A stretch of 34,352 nt of DNA from Acidobacteriota bacterium (GTDB taxonomy: Bacteria > Acidobacteriota > Terriglobia > Bryobacterales > Bryobacteraceae), in the NCBI GenBank assembly GCA_025354525.1, contig JANXMS010000112.1, positions 1-34,352 of the forward strand, read 5' to 3'. The notes under the pieces are model-generated. The model saw nothing but the letters and a program-made list of their open reading frames with translations. It was not told the DNA's origin and did not search any database. This document shows, piece after piece, positions 24,796 through 34,237 of this stretch (position 1 is its first letter; the number at the start of each line of letters is the position of its first letter). The translations under genes and the position numbers were made by a program.

Positions 24796-25656
24796 ATGTT
24801 CATGACAAAGAACAAAGGTACGCCCAGAAACGGAGCACGAACGGAAGATCGGCGAAGAGCAATCCACGGGATGATCGAACGTCATGGGCTGGTAGTGATC
24901 TCAGAGCTATCGCGCCACTTCCAAATCTGGGCCGTTCCCGCGCGGGCGGATATCAACGAGCTGGAAAAATGGAATCTCCTGGTTCGTTCCCTTGGCGGAC
25001 CGATCCGCAAACATGATCCTTCAGCCGACGCGCCGTCGGAGGTCAAGGAGTCGCAACACCACGAAGAAAAAGTGAAGATCGGCGAGGTGTCCGCGGCGCG
25101 GGTCCGCGAAGGTCAGACCGTGTTGCTCGACTCGGGGACGACGACACTCGAAGTAGCCCGTGCTCTTCGGCGACAGAAACTTGGGAGAGTGACGGTGATC
25201 ACAAATTCGTTGACCATCGCTTGGGAATTGAGTTCGGTGCCGGAGGTAGGGCCGTCGACGCCTGATATTCTCAAAGCGGAACTAAACGCGACCATGATCC
25301 GCTCGGCGCGCGAAGTTACCGTAGTTACAGATTCGAGTAAGATTGGCCGATCAAGTCTGTCGACGATCGCGCCGTACTTGATTAGCGGGTTTCGGGATCA
25401 TTCGCCTCCCGATTTGGGCCAGTTTCCTAGCGTTTTTGGAATTTGTGCCGCAGAGACCCCCTCACCATCATGCCACAGGCGTCGCGCGACGCTACGGAAA
25501 CGATTGATTTTATTGAACCGGAGGCCGCTAATCAATTACATCGCGCCTATGGCGAGCGTGAACCGAGTCATCACCGCTAGCGGGATTTCGGTTTCGCACA
25601 AACACCTTTTGGAAAGTAAGGGAGCCGAGGTGATCGTGGTCGGAGAGGCCGAGTGA
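24796..25656 (+). pseudogene. Decayed DeoR/GlpR-type regulator with internal deletion and MITE insertion
   Basis: An open frame of 286 codons, but not an intact regulator. The N-terminus is a degenerate DeoR helix-turn-helix (RRRAIHGMIERHGLVVISEL ... LEKWNLLVRSLGG; the usual VSxVTIRxD is VPARADI). It continues as LLDSGTTTLEVARALRR and VTVITNSLTIAWEL. Then the sugar-phosphate-binding core of roughly 65 residues is missing, and PSTPDILKAELNATMIRSA follows. The next block VTVVTDSSKIGRSSLSTIAP is split from MASVNRVITASG by a 174-base insertion that keeps frame. Intact family members bind DNA and a phosphosugar effector; the deletion removes most of that site. The end shares GTGA with the following gene. 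Confidence 0.75.
25374..25539. mobile_element. 166-bp miniature inverted-repeat element, IS66-like ends
   Basis: The element begins GTACTTGATTAGCGG and ends with the reverse complement of GTAATTGATTAGCGG, 15-bp terminal inverted repeats with one mismatch. It is flanked by a direct repeat ATCGCGCC (25366-25373 and 25540-25547), an 8-bp target duplication. GTAA termini plus 8-bp duplications are typical of IS66-family elements. It is too short to encode a transposase. Removing it restores the normal DeoR junction TIAP-MASVN. Confidence 0.82.
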
Positions 25657-27296
25657 TCAACCGGGTGCAAGCCGCCTGGACATTGGCCGTGAGCCTTTGT
25701 GTGTGGCGGTTGGCGGGTATGGCCGGGGCACCACCGATTCTGATGGAGGACGTTAGTCGGCGGGCCGGCATCGACTTTGTGCTGCGGAACGGCGCGGCGG
25801 GCGAGTGGAGACAGATCGAAACGATGGTGGCCGGAGTGATCGCCTTCGACGCGGATGGCGACCAGCTCACGGACCTGTACTTTGTCAATGGCGCGTCCGG
25901 GTCCGCCCTGCAAAAGGACTTACCGAGAGACGGAAACCGGCTCTATCGGAACAGCGGAGACGGGACGTTTTCGGACGTCACGGCGGCCGCCGGCTTGACC
26001 GGCGAGGGCTTCGGGATCGGCGGTGCGGCGGCGGATTTCGATAACGACGGAGACCAGGATTTGTTCGTGGCTGGGGTCGGACGGAACTTCCTGTACCGAA
26101 ACCGGGGTGACGGGACGTTTGAAGACGCCACGGCCAAGACGGGGTTGGCGAACGGAAAAGGATGGGCCGTTTCGGCCGGCTGGTTTGACTATGACGCCGA
26201 CGGGTATTTGGATCTTTTCGTCGTGAATTACGTAGCTTGGCACCCCGGCGCGGATCCGCCCTGCAAGACGGGTGGCGTAAGAACGTACTGCCATCCCCGG
26301 CACTATGCGGGGCTGCCGAATCAGTTGTATCGGAACAATGGGGACGGGACGTTTCGCGATGTTTCCGCCACTTCGGGAATCGGCGCGGCCATTGGGAAAG
26401 GAATGGGACTCGCGTTTCTGGACTTCAATGGCGACGGGCGCTTGGACGTGTTTGTGGCCAACGATGCCGTGCCAAATTTTCTCTTTCGGAATGAGGGGGA
26501 GGGTCGATTTCTCGAGGTCGGAATGCAGGCGGGCGTGGGGCTGAATGAGGACGGTCGCGCGCTGAGTTCGATGGGGGCGGATGCTCGGGATGTGAACAAC
26601 GATGGGCGGGAGGATCTGTGGCTGACCGCGAATGCGAACGAGACGTTTCCGCTCTTTCTGAATCTGGGGCGTGGATTGTTTGGCGATGAGACGTATTCGA
26701 GTACCATCGGGCGGGCGACAATGGCGTTTACGGGTTGGAGCAATGGGATCTTTGACCTGAACAACGATGGACGGAAAGATTTGTTTGCAGCTTGCGGTTC
26801 GATTGACTCCAATACAGAAGCGTTTTCCCATCGAACGTCGAGGCAGGCAAATCGGATATTTGTGAACCAGGGTGGGGGGATATTTACAGCGGCGAGCGCG
26901 GGGCCGGGCGAGGCGATGCATCGGGGGGCGGCGTTTGCGGATTTTGACGGGGATGGCAAAGTGGACGTCGCGGTGACGCGGATTGGAGAGCCAGCGTTGC
27001 TCCTGCGGAATGCTTCGAAAGCGACGGGGCATTGGCTGGGCATCCGCTTGCGCGGTCGGAAGGCGAATCGGGACGGGCTGGGAGCGATGATTCGCGTCCG
27101 GGGAGCCTCAGGCGCGAACCAGTGGAACCGCGTAACTACGGCGGTCGGCTACGGATCGTCTAGCGATCGGGTGGCGCACTTTGGAATGGGAGCGGATGCA
27201 CGGGCCGAGGAGATAGAAATTCAGTGGCCCGGCGGAGCGAAGCAAATGCTCAGGGACGTCGCGGTGGACCGGGTGTTAGACGTGGAGCAGCGTTAG
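25653..27296 (+). CDS. Secreted FG-GAP/VCBS repeat protein with ASPIC/UnbV C-terminal domain (CRTAC1 type)
   Basis: A 547-residue protein starting at GTG that overlaps the previous stop. After a signal-like N-terminus (AAWTLAVSLCVWRLAGMAGA), repeated calcium-binding FG-GAP blades follow: DADGDQLTDLYFVNG, FDNDGDQDLFVAG, FDYDADGYLDLFVVN, FNGDGRLDVFVAND, DVNNDGREDLWLTA, DLNNDGRKDLFAA, DFDGDGKVDVAVTR. These predict a seven-bladed propeller. The last 90 residues (HWLGIRLRGRKANRDGLGAM, AVGYGSSSDRVAHFGMG, EIEIQWPGGAKQ) match ASPIC/UnbV. The family is common in secreted proteins of Acidobacteria; exact role unknown. Codons favour G over C, unlike most plus-strand genes here. Confidence 0.88.
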   Translation: MINRVQAAWTLAVSLCVWRLAGMAGAPPILMEDVSRRAGIDFVLRNGAAGEWRQIETMVAGVIAFDADGDQLTDLYFVNGASGSALQKDLPRDGNRLYRNSGDGTFSDVTAAAGLTGEGFGIGGAAADFDNDGDQDLFVAGVGRNFLYRNRGDGTFEDATAKTGLANGKGWAVSAGWFDYDADGYLDLFVVNYVAWHPGADPPCKTGGVRTYCHPRHYAGLPNQLYRNNGDGTFRDVSATSGIGAAIGKGMGLAFLDFNGDGRLDVFVANDAVPNFLFRNEGEGRFLEVGMQAGVGLNEDGRALSSMGADARDVNNDGREDLWLTANANETFPLFLNLGRGLFGDETYSSTIGRATMAFTGWSNGIFDLNNDGRKDLFAACGSIDSNTEAFSHRTSRQANRIFVNQGGGIFTAASAGPGEAMHRGAAFADFDGDGKVDVAVTRIGEPALLLRNASKATGHWLGIRLRGRKANRDGLGAMIRVRGASGANQWNRVTTAVGYGSSSDRVAHFGMGADARAEEIEIQWPGGAKQMLRDVAVDRVLDVEQR

Positions 27297-28063
27297 GGCT
27301 GCTTCCGGCGAAATGCCAGTTCACCGAGGCGGAGTTCGCGAGCAGCCTCGGCGTCGCGGCCGAGTCGCTGGTAGGCTCTGGCGAGAAGGAAATGGGCGTT
27401 GGAATCGGCAGGATTGCGACGGGCTGCCTGTTCGAGGTGCTGGGCGGCGGGTTCAAGCTTGCCTTGTTGCAGGAGCACACGGCCGAGTTCGAGATAAGCG
27501 CGCGGAGAGGCACTATCGGATCGGGCGGCTTGGGTAAGGACGGCGGCGGCTTCCGGCAGTCGACCTTGGCGGAAGAGAAAGGCTCCGAGATCGACGCGGG
27601 CGTCGTCCATCCCTGACGGGCCCATCGCGACGGCGCGGAGAAGGTGCTGCTCGGCCTCTGCGTCGCGGCCGAGGGCGAGATAATTTAGGCCGGCGGCACG
27701 ATGGACGCGAGCCGAGGGCGCAGCCGCAAGCGCAAGATCAAAGGCTTCGCGGGCCGGTTCGTACTGCGCCAGAGCGTGGCGGTTGCGGGCCAGATAGTAG
27801 CAGCTGTCGACCGGTGGTTTCTCAAGCGTGCACGCGCGGAGCAGGGCGGGTTCAGCTTCGAGGAGACGGTTGCCGGAAACCCGCGCCAAGCCGAGAAGAC
27901 GCCAGGCTTGGGCGTCGGATGGGGATTGCGCAACGGCGCGGACAAACTCGGCTTCGGCTTCGGCGGCGCTCCCGTCGGCCAGGAGCAACTGGCCCCGTTC
28001 CAGCGCCGACTGGGCGGGCATGAGGCCGACGGTGAGGAGGAGCGTCAAGAACAGCCGAGCCAT
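27293..28063 (-). CDS. Secreted TPR-repeat protein
   Basis: A 256-residue protein with a signal peptide (MARLFLTLLLTVGLMPAQS) and about six TPR repeats, for example LGAFLFRQGRLPEAAAVLTQ and LGRVLLQQGKLEPAAQHLEQ. The start is uncertain between ATG 28063 and ATG 28072. The former begins the signal peptide and has GGGGA just upstream. It is convergent with the FG-GAP gene, the stop codons overlapping by four bases, and divergent from the NHL gene. Confidence 0.82.
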   Translation of the reverse strand: MARLFLTLLLTVGLMPAQSALERGQLLLADGSAAEAEAEFVRAVAQSPSDAQAWRLLGLARVSGNRLLEAEPALLRACTLEKPPVDSCYYLARNRHALAQYEPAREAFDLALAAAPSARVHRAAGLNYLALGRDAEAEQHLLRAVAMGPSGMDDARVDLGAFLFRQGRLPEAAAVLTQAARSDSASPRAYLELGRVLLQQGKLEPAAQHLEQAARRNPADSNAHFLLARAYQRLGRDAEAARELRLGELAFRRKQP

Positions 28064-28119
28064 GGTCCCCATCTTATAGCCGTTGGACCGTGATATTCTT
28101 CCCACCGCAGGCTTCCCCG

Positions 28120-29079
28120 ATGAAAACCCTTTTTCCGCTTTACCTTTTTGCTTTCGTTGCCGGAGCGCAATCGCCCCCCAACCCGCCTACGGTCGAAGAG
28201 GCGGAGAAGCTGACGGCGTTGATCCGGAGTTCACCGAAGTTGCCTTGGAGCGCCTCGCCGCTCGCGATTCAGGCCAAGACGACGGAGTGGAACACGGACT
28301 ATATCTCGTCCGTGGCGGCGGGGCGGAACGGCGAAACGTATCTGCTGCATCGGAACTTAGGCGAAGATGCCGTGGTCGTAATTGATGGCAAAGGGAAGTT
28401 GTTGCGGTCGTGGGGAAAGGGGATGTTTACGATTCCCCACAGCATACGCATGGACCCAGAGGGAAACGTGTGGACTGTGGATTCAGGCAGTTCGGTGGTG
28501 CTGAAGTTTTCTCCGCAAGGCAAACTGCTGCTGCGGATTGAGGTGGGCGAGTTGCCGGAAGGGGCGAGGGGCGCGCGGGGAACGGCGGATATCGCCTTTG
28601 GCCCCGGTGGGCGGCTGTTTATCGCCGATGGGTATCGGAATGCCAGGGTCCTGGAGTATGACTCGGCCGGCAAACGAGTGCGCCAGTGGGGGACGGCGGG
28701 GACAGGTCCAGGGCAGTTCAATCTCCCCCACGGAATCGCCTTGCGCGACGGGGTGATCTACGTGGCAGACCGGCAAAACGGGAGGATTCAACGGTTCGAT
28801 CTAACCGGCAAGTATCTTGGCGACTGGACCCATTTGGGGAAGACTTTCTCGATTACGGCGGCACCGGACGGAAACCTGTGGATTGGGACCCACGCGCGGA
28901 ACGTGATCAATGAAGCACCGGGCTGGCTCGTGAACGTGGACCGAAAGTCGGGGAACGTCCTCGGCTATGTCGAATCTCCCGGCCTGCATTCGGTCGACGC
29001 GGTTCGGAAGGGAGAGGTCCTCTCCGATCCGGGCCGCGGCAATTTGAATCGGGTGCTCTGGCACCGTCCGGCCAACTAG
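28120..29079 (+). CDS. Secreted NHL-repeat beta-propeller protein
   Basis: A 319-residue protein with a signal peptide (MKTLFPLYLFAFVAGAQSPP). NHL repeats follow, for example HSIRMDPEGNVWTVDSGSSV, DIAFGPGGRLFIADGYRNAR and LPHGIALRDGVIYVADRQNG, with R-V-L-E-Y-D-like strands between them, resembling the lyase-type six-bladed propellers of PAM/NHL proteins. Zinc and catalytic residues cannot be assigned by eye, so no enzyme call is made. ATG at 28120 is preferred over the frame start at 28090 because it begins the signal peptide. Confidence 0.83.
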   Translation: MKTLFPLYLFAFVAGAQSPPNPPTVEEAEKLTALIRSSPKLPWSASPLAIQAKTTEWNTDYISSVAAGRNGETYLLHRNLGEDAVVVIDGKGKLLRSWGKGMFTIPHSIRMDPEGNVWTVDSGSSVVLKFSPQGKLLLRIEVGELPEGARGARGTADIAFGPGGRLFIADGYRNARVLEYDSAGKRVRQWGTAGTGPGQFNLPHGIALRDGVIYVADRQNGRIQRFDLTGKYLGDWTHLGKTFSITAAPDGNLWIGTHARNVINEAPGWLVNVDRKSGNVLGYVESPGLHSVDAVRKGEVLSDPGRGNLNRVLWHRPAN

Positions 29080-29529
29080 CACGAACCGGTGGGAGTGGGA
29101 GTACTCTTCTTCGGAGCGCGGGGCTACTGGATGGGCTCGCCGAGGAGGAACGCCATTTGGTGGGCCAGCGCAGCGTTCCGCTCTAAACTTTCGCCGTTGC
29201 GATAGAGATTTCAGGCGTGGCGGGCGGGCAGCAAGTGGCCCGCGGTGTCGGCCTTCATCCACCAGTTCCCGGCCTCCGCGGCGCGAGCGGGAAACCACCA
29301 GCGACTTTGCGCTCCCGGAGACCGTCGTCGGCCAACCGCCTTCGGGCGAAGGGCGGCCGTGGAGCGAATGGGTTCGTCTTTGTCCTGATTGAACTTGGAA
29401 TCAAGCGGCATAGGCCAGGCCGTAAGGCGGCTGGTGTGATCGGCGGCCAAGTTGGTGGCGTTGGCGCAAGACGCCTACTCACCGTCCTCTTCGCCACCCC
29501 CTTAGCCATCTCCGCCCCAGACTGATACG
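29080..29529. other. Intergenic region, possibly holding a decayed minus-strand gene
   Basis: No intact gene. Reading minus, a stretch gives ADHTSRLTAWPMPLDSKFNQ, then NWWMKADTAGHLLPARHA, a TGA, and NLYRNGESLERNAALAHQMA. The frame looks coding-like but is interrupted, and I cannot name a family. The plus-strand base bias changes from G-rich to C-rich in this region (about 29.45 kb). Confidence 0.3.
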
Positions 29530-31086
29530 ATGTCGCCCATGCGCATCGGCCTTCTTCTTCTCTTCGCGACCCTCGCCTCCGCCCAACCCAAACCCGTCAT
29601 CGGTCTCGGCGGCATCGTCCACGAAACGAACACCTTCAACCCAAAGAAGACAACTCTCGCCGATTTCTCCACCGGCATCGGAGGTGCCGACGGAACCCTC
29701 CGCGGCCAGGATCTCATCACCAATTCCATCAAGGCCAACAACACCACCGCCGGCTTCATCCACGGAGCCAACCAATACGGCTTGACCCTCTACCCCACCC
29801 TGGTTGCCGGCCCCCAAACCCTCGGCACCGTTCTCGATTCCGCCTTCGAAACCCTGACAAAGGAGCTCATAGACCGCCTCCGCCAAGCCCCTAAGCTCGA
29901 TGGCATTCTCCTCTTCCTCCACGGCACCATGGTCACTGAAAGCTATCCCCACGCCGACGCCGAAGTCGTCCGCCGCGTCCGCCAAGCCTTCGGCAGCGAC
30001 ATCCCCATCGTCGTCGTCCATGACTTCCACGCCAACATCTCCGAAGAAATCGTCAAACTAACCACCGTCCTCCTCGGCTACAAAGAATGCCCCCATCTCG
30101 ACGCCCGCGACGCCGGCGTCCACGCCGCCCGCATCATGGCCGACATCGTCTCCGGCAAAGTCAAACCCGTCCAGGTTCTCGTCAAGCCCCCGATGCTCCT
30201 GAACATTCTCTTTCATAACACCTATGCCGCCCCCCTCAAGCCCATCACTGACGCCAGCAAGTTACTCGAAAAGAGTCCGAAGATACTTGCCGCCACTGTC
30301 GCCGGCGGCTATCAATACGCCGACATCCCCGCCATGGGCCCCAGCGTCGTCGTCGTTACAGACAACGACCCCGCCCTCGCCAAACGTGAAGCCGAACGCC
30401 TCGGAGCCATGCTCTGGGGGATCCGCGATCAACTCCAACTGAGGGCCCCGAACGCCGCCGAAGCAGTGCGCTTAGCCATGACCAACGGCCAATGGCCCGT
30501 AGCCCTGATGGACGCCGGAGATAACATCGGCGGAGGATCCGCCGGCGACAGCACCTTTGTCCTTGCCGAACTAATGAAGCAGAAAGCCGAAGGCTGGGTT
30601 GTCGTCATCTCCGATCCGTCCGCCGTCCAAGCCGCCATCCGTTCCGGAGTCGGCAGCGCTTTTGACATGCCGGTCGGCGGCAAAACCGACAACCTCCATG
30701 GCGATTCCATCCGAGTCAAAGGTCGAGTCAAAGGCATCCACGACGGCCGCTTCGTTGAAACCGCCGTCCGCCACGGAGGCGGCCGTTACTGGGACATGGG
30801 AGTCTCGGTGGTCATTGAGGTGGAGGGTTCCACCCCCGACATGCCCAACTTACTCTTACTCACGCCCAAGCGAATCATCCCCTTCAGCCTGAATCAATTG
30901 ATCAGCGTCGGCATCTACCCCGAGCGAATGAAGATCCTGGTCGCCAAAGGAACCATCGCCCCACGAGCCGCTTACGAGGGCGTAGCGGCCAAAATCATTG
31001 AAGTCGACTCCGGCGGGGTAACCGCGGTCAACCCCGCCCGTTTCGACTATAAACACATTCGCCCAAACCTATTCGGAGTGAAGTAA
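29530..31086 (+). CDS. M81-family metallopeptidase (MlrC-like)
   Basis: A 518-residue protein of the microcystinase C family, zinc enzymes that cleave linear microcystin fragments in sphingomonads; most members have unknown substrates. Visible motifs are GLGGIVHETNTFNPKKTTLA (metal His), LDGILLFLHGTMVTESYPHADA, VVVHDFHANIS, ALMDAGDNIGGGSAGDSTF and the C-terminal TAVNPARFDYKHIRPNLF. An N-terminal signal peptide (MRIGLLLLFATLASAQ) is present if translation starts at the inner ATG (29539); ATG 29530 is nine bases earlier. Neither has a good ribosome binding site. It is followed by two S41-like peptidase genes, suggesting a peptide-degradation locus. Confidence 0.85.
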   Translation: MSPMRIGLLLLFATLASAQPKPVIGLGGIVHETNTFNPKKTTLADFSTGIGGADGTLRGQDLITNSIKANNTTAGFIHGANQYGLTLYPTLVAGPQTLGTVLDSAFETLTKELIDRLRQAPKLDGILLFLHGTMVTESYPHADAEVVRRVRQAFGSDIPIVVVHDFHANISEEIVKLTTVLLGYKECPHLDARDAGVHAARIMADIVSGKVKPVQVLVKPPMLLNILFHNTYAAPLKPITDASKLLEKSPKILAATVAGGYQYADIPAMGPSVVVVTDNDPALAKREAERLGAMLWGIRDQLQLRAPNAAEAVRLAMTNGQWPVALMDAGDNIGGGSAGDSTFVLAELMKQKAEGWVVVISDPSAVQAAIRSGVGSAFDMPVGGKTDNLHGDSIRVKGRVKGIHDGRFVETAVRHGGGRYWDMGVSVVIEVEGSTPDMPNLLLLTPKRIIPFSLNQLISVGIYPERMKILVAKGTIAPRAAYEGVAAKIIEVDSGGVTAVNPARFDYKHIRPNLFGVK

Positions 31087-31095
31087 ACTCTTACG

Positions 31096-32766
31096 ATGAT
31101 CTTGCGCCTGCTCTTCTTATCCGTAGCCATCCCCACGGCGTGCCTCGGGCAACTGACGACCGAACAGCGCCTCTTCGATTTCGACTACCTCGCTGCCCGG
31201 CTCGCCGTCTCCTATGCGCCCTACGAATGGAAACGCGAGTTCGTTAAATTCGACCACTACGACACAGCTCCGTGGCGCGAACGCATCCGCAATGCCAAGT
31301 CGGATCTCGAGTTCTACGAAATATCCCACGAATACATCGCCGCCCTCAAAGACACCCACACAACTCTCTACATCCCTTCCGACTTCTACGCTTACATCAA
31401 CCTATCTGTCGATATTTTCGACGAAAAATATCTCATCGAATCCATCAGTCGAACCAGCCTCCCGATCGCCACTTATCCCTTCGCCGTCGGCGACGAAATC
31501 GTAACCATCGACGGCAAGACACCCGCTGAGCTTACCGCCTGGATCAGTAAATTCATCTCCTCCGGCAACCCGCGCGCCACCCTGCGATTGGCCGCCGACT
31601 ATCTCTTTTACCGCCCACAATATAACCTCCCGCGCGCCCACGAACTCCCCGCCGTCGCGTCGGTTCAGATTCGCCGCCGTTCCGGCACCGTCGAAACATT
31701 TGAGATTCCTTGGACCAAACGCGGAGTTCCCCTCACCGACTCAAGCCCGCTGCCCCCTCTCCTTCTCTCCAGCAAATCCCGCGCCATGGCCGCCCCCACC
31801 GCCGACCAACTCCTCCGCAGATTTCAAACCAAAAAAGCCCCGCGCGTGCCCTAACGCCTCCTCGGCTTTGGCGAACGCAATCCCATCTTCACCCTCCCTC
31901 CAGGCTTCGTCCGCCGCCTCGGTTCCCTCAATTTTCACTTCCACTTCTCCGGAACTTATCAGTCCGGCGGCAAACGCATCGGCTATCTCCGCTTCCCGGA
32001 TTTCGATCCGCCAACGTTCGGTGCCTACTTCGAACTGGCAACCGAAATCGCCTTTCTGAAAGCCAACACCGACGGCCTCGTCATCGATATCACCCGCAAC
32101 GCCGGTGGCATCTGCTATGGCCAAGACGCCCTCCAACTCATCATTCCGAAATCGTTCCGCGGAGCCACCGATGAAATCCGCCCTAGCCTCTCCGATCTCC
32201 AACACTATGAGTTTCTGAAAAGTAACCCGTTTCGCGATCTCGAGCAGTGGCAAGTCAATCTGTTGACCTCGGTTTATCAGCAACTCGCCCAAGCCTATAG
32301 TGAAAACCGCGGCCGCACCGGCCCCCTCCCCGTCTGCTCGGAGACGATCGATGTCGAACCCCTCCGCAATCGAGATGGTTCGCTAACCGCCTACGACAAG
32401 CCCATCGTCCTCCTCACTGACGAGTTCACCATCTCCTGGGGCGATACCTTCGCCCAAATCTTCGCCGACTCCAAACGCGGCCCGCTCTTCGGCCTGCGAA
32501 CCAACGGTGCTGGCGGCTCAGTCCTCTGGGGCGAAGGCGGCCCCTACACCGAAAGCTCCCTGAGTTACACCACTTCGCTGGGCGTCCGCGCCGCTCCCGT
32601 CGCCGCGCCCGGCTACCCAGTCACCGCTTACTACGAAAATGTCGGCATCCATCCCGACATCCCCTACGACATGATGACCGAAGAAAACCTCCGCAATGGC
32701 TACCGACCCTACGTCGAAGCCTTCACCCAAGCCATCCTCGCCGAGATCAACAAGGCGGGCAACTAA
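31096..32766 (+). pseudogene. S41-like secreted serine peptidase, interrupted by one in-frame stop
   Basis: Translation from ATG 31096 gives a signal peptide (MILRLLFLSVAIPTACLGQL), a PDZ-like region and family sequence up to KKAPRVP. TAA at 31852-31854 follows, and the same frame continues without shift as RLLGFGERNPIFTLPPG to 32766 (LAEINKAGN). Ignoring that stop, the protein has 556 residues and its C-terminal half has the S41/tricorn-like core, with the predicted catalytic serine in TDEFTISWGDTF and the downstream FGLRTNGAGGS. It is a paralogue of the next gene (shared YAPYEWK, DTHT and SENR.RTGPLP). One nonsense mutation suggests recent loss; a sequencing error is possible. It begins nine bases after the M81 gene. 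Confidence 0.85.
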
Positions 32767-32767
32767 C

Positions 32768-34237
32768 ATGCGCATTCTCTTCCTCTTCGCCGCCCTCGCC
32801 CTTCCTCTAGCCGCTCAGTTGACCCCGGATCAACGCGCCTTCGAAATACAGGCCCTGGCGGCCACCTATGCCCGAAACTACGCGCCTTACGAATGGAAAA
32901 AGCAGCTCTATAACTTCGACCTATTCGACCTCCGCCCCTGGGTCGCTCGTGCCCGCGCCGCTAAGGATGACATCGAGTTTTTCGAAATCGCATCCGAATA
33001 CGTCGCCAGCCTCCGCGACACCCACACCTCTTACCGAATCCCTTCCACCTTCGTCGCCTCCACCGGCCTGCATGCCGACCTCTATGACGGCAAAGTAGTC
33101 ATCGATTCCATCAATCGCACCCTACTTCCCTTAGCCCGTTTCCCCTTCCAAATCGGCGATGAAATTATCTCGGCCGACGGTCGCACCGCCGAAGAGCTCG
33201 TAACTTACTATCAGAAGTTTTCTTACTCCGGAAATGAGCGCTCCGGACGTCGCCTCGCCGCCCTCCGCCTTGTCTCTCGCGCCCAATCCACCATCCCCCG
33301 CGCCCCCGAAGTCGGCGACAGCCTCGTCTTGGTTCTAAAACGCCAATCCCTCGGCACCGAAGAAACGTTCACCATTCCCTGGAGTAAGTCCGGCGAGCCG
33401 GTCGGGAAACTCGGACCCGTGCCCTCCCCTCGCGCCACCGAACCTCTGCTCGACGAAACGCCCAACTATCTCCTCCCCCTCCAACAGCTCGCCAATGAGT
33501 CCGTCCCCGCCGACGAAGCACAAGACGTTCTCAACTACGGTTCCTCCGTTCAGGTTTGGGCTTGGCCTGCCGCTTCCCGTTACGTCGCGCGACCCTCCAA
33601 CTTCTTCCGCGTCGGTGTCTTCGAAACCGAAGGCCTCCGCATCGCCTACATCCGCATCCCCAACTTCTCCCCCTTCAGTCAAGCGCTGGCGTTGGCCGAT
33701 CTGGAGTCCCACCTTCGATTCTTCAACGACAACTCGGACGGCCTCATCATCGACGTCATGCGGAACACCGGCGGCAGCGCCTGTTACAACGAGGAGGTCC
33801 AGCGCCGCCTCATCCCTTACAACTTTCGCGGCCTCGGCCGTGAGATTCGCGCCAACCGAAGCTGGCTCAACAGCTTCTCCTTCTCCTATGAATCCGCCCG
33901 CGCTAACAACGCCGAAACCTGGGTCATCCAAACCTACGAAACCCTCCTCACCGAAATGAAACTCGCCTTCTCAGAAAACCGCGCCCGTACCGGCCCGCTC
34001 CCCATCTGCTCGCCCAGCCTCGACCGCATCCCCGCGGCGGTCACTTACAACAAACCGCTCATGGTGATAACCGACGAGTTCTCCACCTCCGCTGGCGATG
34101 GCTTCCCCGCCGCCCTCCAAGACGCCCGCCGCGGCCCTATCTTCGGTTACCGCACCAACGGTGCCGGCGGCAGCGTGCTGAACTTCTTTACCGGGCTCTA
34201 CTCGGAAGCATCCACTGAGGTGGACCCCATTGGCTAG
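32768..34237 (+). pseudogene. S41-like secreted serine peptidase, 3' end cut off by an insertion sequence
   Basis: ATG at 32768 starts a signal peptide (MRILFLFAALALPLAAQLTP). Homology to the preceding gene then runs along its whole length to the predicted catalytic serine (TDEFSTSAGDGF) and GYRTNGAGGSVLNFF. At about 34215 the similarity stops, the last codons (GGTGGACCCC onward) come from the insertion element, and a TAG follows. Roughly 65 C-terminal residues present in the paralogue (GIHPDIPYDMM and beyond) are missing. The catalytic core is kept, but the lost part includes a conserved stretch, so function is doubtful. It starts one base after the previous stop, so the two are in one transcription unit with M81. 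Confidence 0.8.

Noticed and set aside
25920-27032. Minus-strand frame of 370 codons opposite the FG-GAP gene
   Set aside because: The plus-strand gene has seven calcium-binding repeats in register. The opposite frame is an arginine- and proline-rich shadow.
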